A DNA stretch of 64,000 nt from Streptomyces venezuelae (lineage in GTDB: Bacteria; Actinomycetota; Actinomycetes; Streptomycetales; Streptomycetaceae), in NCBI RefSeq assembly GCF_008642315.1, contig NZ_CP029192.1:7874001-7938000 (forward strand), in the 5' to 3' direction. Positions 62,847 to 64,000 of the stretch are shown one piece after another. Within the stretch, counting starts at the first letter, position 1. Each line of letters begins with the position of its first letter. A program made the position numbers and the translations under genes. Under the pieces are notes generated by a model. That model was not told where the DNA came from, did not search any database, and saw nothing but the letters and a program-made list of their open reading frames with translations.

Positions 62847-63523
62847 AGACACTCGGCGACGCCTGGTCCTGGCTCACCGACTCGGCGCACTGGGCCGGCG
62901 ACGACGGCATCTGGCACCGGCTCACCCAGCACCTCGTCCTCACCGTCGTCTGCCTGGTGCTCAGCTGCCTCATCGCCCTGCCCGTCGCCCTCGTCCTCGG
63001 CCACCTCGGCAAGGGCGGCGCGCTCGCCGTGAACATCTCCAACGTCGGCCGCGCCGTCCCCACCTTCGCCGTCCTCGTCCTGCTGCTCCTCACCCCGCTC
63101 GGCACGTGGGGCGAGGGGCCGACGGTCGTCGCGCTCGTCCTGTTCGCCGTACCGCCCCTGCTCACCAACGCGTACGTCGGCATGCGCGGCGTCGACCGCA
63201 GCGTCGTCCAGGCGGCCCGCGGCATGGGAATGACCGGAAGCCAGATGCTGTGGCGGGTCGAACTGCCGCTCGCCCTTCCGCTGGTGCTCAGCGGCGTCCG
63301 CATCGCCGCGGTGCAGCTCGTCGCCACCGCCACCATCGCCGCGCTCGCGGGCGGCGGCGGACTCGGCCGCATCATCACGGCGGGCTTCAACCTGGCGAGC
63401 ACCCCGCAGGTCGTGGCCGGCGCCATCCTCGTCGCCGCGTTCGCCCTGCTCGTCGAGGGCGCCTTCGAGGTCGCCGAACGGTTCGCACCCGGGTGGGCGC
63501 GAGGACGGGGGAGGACCGGATGA
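62843..63523 (+). CDS. Osmoprotectant ABC transporter permease 2
   Basis: Protein of 226 residues. It starts within the stop of the first permease (ATGA). The EAA-type loop is VDRSVVQAARGMGMTGSQML, followed by RVELPLALPLVLSGVRIA and LAGGGGLGRIITAGF. The two permeases differ, as in OpuC systems that use a heterodimer. The binding-protein gene starts inside its own stop. Confidence 0.9.
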   Translation: MKTLGDAWSWLTDSAHWAGDDGIWHRLTQHLVLTVVCLVLSCLIALPVALVLGHLGKGGALAVNISNVGRAVPTFAVLVLLLLTPLGTWGEGPTVVALVLFAVPPLLTNAYVGMRGVDRSVVQAARGMGMTGSQMLWRVELPLALPLVLSGVRIAAVQLVATATIAALAGGGGLGRIITAGFNLASTPQVVAGAILVAAFALLVEGAFEVAERFAPGWARGRGRTG

Positions 63524-64000
63524 AACGGCGCACGGCGATCGCGGGCGCCACCGTCCTCCTGCTCCTCGGCGGCTGCGCGACCGGTCCCTCACTGGAGACC
63601 CAGGGCGAGGTCACCGCGCCTCCCGGCGACAGCAAGAGCCTCGTCGTCGGCTCCGCGGGCTTCACCGAGTCCGACCTGCTCGCCCAGATGTACACCCTGC
63701 TGCTGAACAAAGCGGGCTACAGCACGCGCATCCTGTCCGTCGCCAACCGCGAGCTGTACGAACCCGCCCTGGAGTCCGGCCAGATCGACGTCGTCCCCGA
63801 GTACGCCGCGACCTTCGCCGACTGGCTCAACGCCAAGAAGAACGGTGCCGACGCGCGCCCCGTCGGCTCACCCGACCTCGACGCGACCATGAAGGCCCTG
63901 CGCCGCCTCGCCGCCCCACGCGGCCTCACCGTCCTCGACCCCGGCAAGGCCGTCGACCAGAACGCCTTCGCCGTCGCCGCCTCCTACGCCGAGCAGCACA
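63520..64000 (+). CDS. Osmoprotectant-binding lipoprotein (3' end outside window)
   Basis: The first 160 residues are visible. A lipoprotein signal (RRTAIAGATVLLLLGGC, Cys19) precedes an OpuAC-type binding domain: SLVVGSAGFTESDLLAQMYT, NRELYEPALESGQIDVVPEY and AATFADWL. It delivers glycine betaine, choline or carnitine to the permease pair. It overlaps permease 2 by four bases. The ATPase of this importer is not upstream and must lie beyond the right edge or elsewhere. Confidence 0.9.
   Translation, partial: MKRRTAIAGATVLLLLGGCATGPSLETQGEVTAPPGDSKSLVVGSAGFTESDLLAQMYTLLLNKAGYSTRILSVANRELYEPALESGQIDVVPEYAATFADWLNAKKNGADARPVGSPDLDATMKALRRLAAPRGLTVLDPGKAVDQNAFAVAASYAEQH

Overview
The window reads as part of a Streptomyces (or very close actinomycete) chromosome. 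The DNA is strongly GC-rich with third-position GC bias, GTG starts are common, neighbouring genes often overlap by ATGA or GTGA, and several families are typical of streptomycetes (DUF6643, Rv1733c-like and DUF3105 proteins, GH75 chitosanase, PadR/TetR/XRE regulators, giant LuxR-ATPase regulators). No rRNA, tRNA or CRISPR array was recognised.

Region 1 (1-28.9 kb) is ordinary, intact chromosome. It holds a beta-helix/AAA+ fusion protein cut by the left edge, a TerD-family protein, an HpnB-like glycosyltransferase, a glutamate-racemase-family protein, an O-antigen-ligase-like protein, apolipoprotein N-acyltransferase, a Nudix hydrolase, an rRNA methyltransferase and a phosphoketolase. A DNA alkylation-repair group follows (AlkB, a second 2OG-Fe(II) oxygenase, Ogt). 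Next come FadH, two PadR regulators, a coupled sugar isomerase/oxidoreductase pair, a fibronectin-III lipoprotein, a chitosanase and a PTS-dependent dihydroxyacetone kinase operon (dhaKLM).

Region 2 (28.9-39.5 kb) is an accessory zone full of broken genes. It contains an IS5-type transposase relic, a frameshifted HEAT-like gene, a Clp-N/HTH pair, an intact VOC/XRE divergent pair and fused scraps of an MMPL transporter and a serine hydrolase. It also has a Hint/GIY-YIG polymorphic toxin with a frameshift and its DUF4259 partner in lower-GC DNA, integrase remnants, a frameshifted ClC channel and an antiporter with an in-frame stop.

Region 3 (39.5-48.8 kb) is a compact class I lanthipeptide locus: LanC, a full-length LanB, a 47-residue precursor with four cysteines, a betaine-type methyltransferase and a large LuxR-ATPase regulator carrying a (TTGGGG)5 repeat. 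No dedicated transporter or leader protease is visible.

Region 4 (48.8-64 kb) holds a PLP-dependent synthase coupled to an MFS exporter, a DUF3105 protein beside a His/Cys-rich secreted protein, and a methyltransferase/TetR pair with two operators exactly 21 bp apart. A penicillin-binding protein lies divergent from a LysR/class A beta-lactamase pair, in an AmpR/AmpC-like layout. Two coupled microproteins follow, then an osmoprotectant ABC importer (two permeases and a binding protein that runs off the right edge).

The best candidate for a new system is the lanthipeptide locus: its predicted core matches none of the known class I peptides I can recall. The pairs of well-formed operators (PadR, TetR, fadH) are directly testable regulatory units.
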